Source: Pseudomonas putida (GTDB taxonomy: Bacteria; Pseudomonadota; Gammaproteobacteria; Pseudomonadales; Pseudomonadaceae). Taken from it: DNA of 64,000 nucleotides. Below, piece after piece: positions 63,237-64,000 of this stretch. The DNA is taken from positions 1 through 64,000 of the forward strand of contig NZ_MKZO01000032.1 in assembly GCF_001941965.1 (NCBI RefSeq). The letters run 5' to 3'. The stretch's first letter is position 1. Each line of letters opens with the position of its first letter. A model generated the notes under the pieces. The model worked only from the letters and a program-made list of their open reading frames with translations. It searched no databases and had not been told where the DNA came from. Position numbers and translations under genes: made by a program.

Positions 63237-63882
63237 GCAGGTCTTCTCCCGACAAAGCCACCCAGATCTGGTGTGGCGACATCACTATTTCCAGCCAGAC
63301 CTGAACCAGCAAAAGACTGATAAAACACGCCAGGCCCAGGCCAAGGCTTAGTTCGGCCAGGTCCACCAGCTTGACGATCGCCACCAGCACACCCATGAAG
63401 TACACCTCGAGCATGCCCCAGTCGCGCAGGTGGTGATAAATGCGATAGAGCAGCAATCCGTAGCTTCTTCCGATGTTCCAGCGAATGCTGAGCAACACGG
63501 CAAGCTGGCACAGCAACTTGAGTAGCGGTATCGCCATGCTGCAGAGAAACACCACCACGGCGATACCACGCATGCCAGAGTCATACAGACCAAGCACACC
63601 GCTCCACACGGTGTCATCCGCATTCTGCCCCAATAGATGGAGCTGCATGATTGGCAGGAAGTTCGCCGGGACGTACAGCATTAAAGCAGCCAGGACGAGC
63701 GCCAGGCTACGATCGACGACATTGTGCCTGTGGGCATACAGCTCATAGCCACAACGGGGGCAGTGGGCCTTTTCGTCGCGCTTGAGCACCGGTTTGCGCA
63801 TCAGCAGGTCGCACTCGTGACAGGCCACCAGTTCGTCCAGCGGCAGATTCGCGAGGGGCCGGGAGTCGGCAGGATCGGACAT
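63223..63882 (-). CDS. PqiA/LetA family protein, first copy
   Basis: 219 aa with CHECDLL ... CPRCGYELYAHRHN (zinc ribbon) and four TM helices, LALVLAALMLYVPANFLPIMQL being the conserved first one. It begins the three-gene membrane-lipid operon. It probably pairs with the second copy to recreate the two-domain LetA. Confidence 0.9.
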   Translation of the reverse strand: MSDPADSRPLANLPLDELVACHECDLLMRKPVLKRDEKAHCPRCGYELYAHRHNVVDRSLALVLAALMLYVPANFLPIMQLHLLGQNADDTVWSGVLGLYDSGMRGIAVVVFLCSMAIPLLKLLCQLAVLLSIRWNIGRSYGLLLYRIYHHLRDWGMLEVYFMGVLVAIVKLVDLAELSLGLGLACFISLLLVQVWLEIVMSPHQIWVALSGEDLHAGD

Positions 63883-63957
63883 AGGAAAATTCTGAATGAC
63901 GGCGTCGGGGTCTATTCTAGTGCGCCCGTTCCGATTTGTGGGGAGGATAGAAAGACA

Positions 63958-63989
63958 AAACCCCTACCTGCATACGCAGATAGGGGTTT
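63958..63989 (-). terminator. hairpin at right edge
   Basis: AAACCCCTACCTGC-ATAC-GCAGATAGGGGTTT, one mismatch in a 14-bp stem. Likely the terminator of a minus-strand gene beyond the window. Confidence 0.5.
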
Positions 63990-64000
63990 CGGAATTGAAT

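Overview
The window reads as a Pseudomonas chromosome segment, probably of the P. putida / P. fluorescens group. Evidence: high GC; the pseudomonad blocks rpsT | murJ-ribF-ileS-lspA-fkpB-ispH, pilA | pilC-pilD-coaE-yacG and bamD | rluD-pgeF-clpB; DUF1780, DUF3094 and PP0621-type small proteins; and REP palindromes with the GTGGGAGCTGGCTTGCC core. About 1-32.3 kb is accessory. From the tRNA-Thr gene at 32.6 kb to the right edge it is core genome.

Accessory block 1 (1-8.3 kb): a chemotaxis receptor gene cut off at its 3' end, a cytochrome b561, and a seven-gene, stop-to-start overlapping minus-strand operon. That operon encodes a 'thermostable hemolysin'-family protein, an acyl-AMP ligase, a heme-oxygenase-like (TenA/UndA-like) putative diiron enzyme, an SDR, a TPR protein and its own OmpR/QseC-type two-component pair. 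Paired CTTCAG repeats on an 11-bp pitch lie before the operon and before the cytochrome b561, so the pair may control both.

Accessory block 2 (8.6-28.9 kb) is the most interesting part. A full ars operon (arsR-arsB-arsC-arsH-tyrosine phosphatase-arsO-arsN1) abuts two divergent gene sets. Leftward: pstS-pstC-pstA-pstB, then acyl-AMP ligase, an RND/MMPL exporter fused to a LolA-like domain, and an outer-membrane barrel. Rightward: a protein resembling cyanobacterial aldehyde-deformylating oxygenase with all six iron ligands, an ArsP-type permease, a thioredoxin-fold protein with a CC motif, a fatty-acyl/thioester reductase, and an ArsM-like protein with a cysteine-rich tail but no visible SAM glycine loop. 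A LuxR-type regulator follows. Two promoters in this set share an unusual two-part sequence with identical 38-bp spacing. My inference is an undescribed locus that makes and exports an arsenic-containing lipid or hydrocarbon, beside genes that detoxify inorganic and organic arsenic. The chemistry is not proven by sequence.

Accessory block 3 (29.3-32.2 kb) is more AT-rich. It holds a Panacea-domain antitoxin with a small toxin-like partner and, convergently, a HTH/ImmA-IrrE metallopeptidase overlapping a gene of unknown function. It ends near tRNA-Thr(CGT), but no integrase or att repeat is visible.

Core part (32.6-64 kb): type IV pilus genes (with no pilB or pilY1 in the places usual for P. 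aeruginosa), coaE, yacG, a CbiM-like permease, a type II NADH dehydrogenase, a multicopper oxidase, four tRNAs (Pro, Lys, Pro, Asn), clpB with a clear sigma-32 promoter, pgeF, rluD, bamD, thiO, the minor pilin cluster, ispH-fkpB-lspA-ileS-ribF-murJ, rpsT, and a two-gene LetA/PqiA plus six-domain MCE (LetB/PqiB-like) lipid-transport operon.
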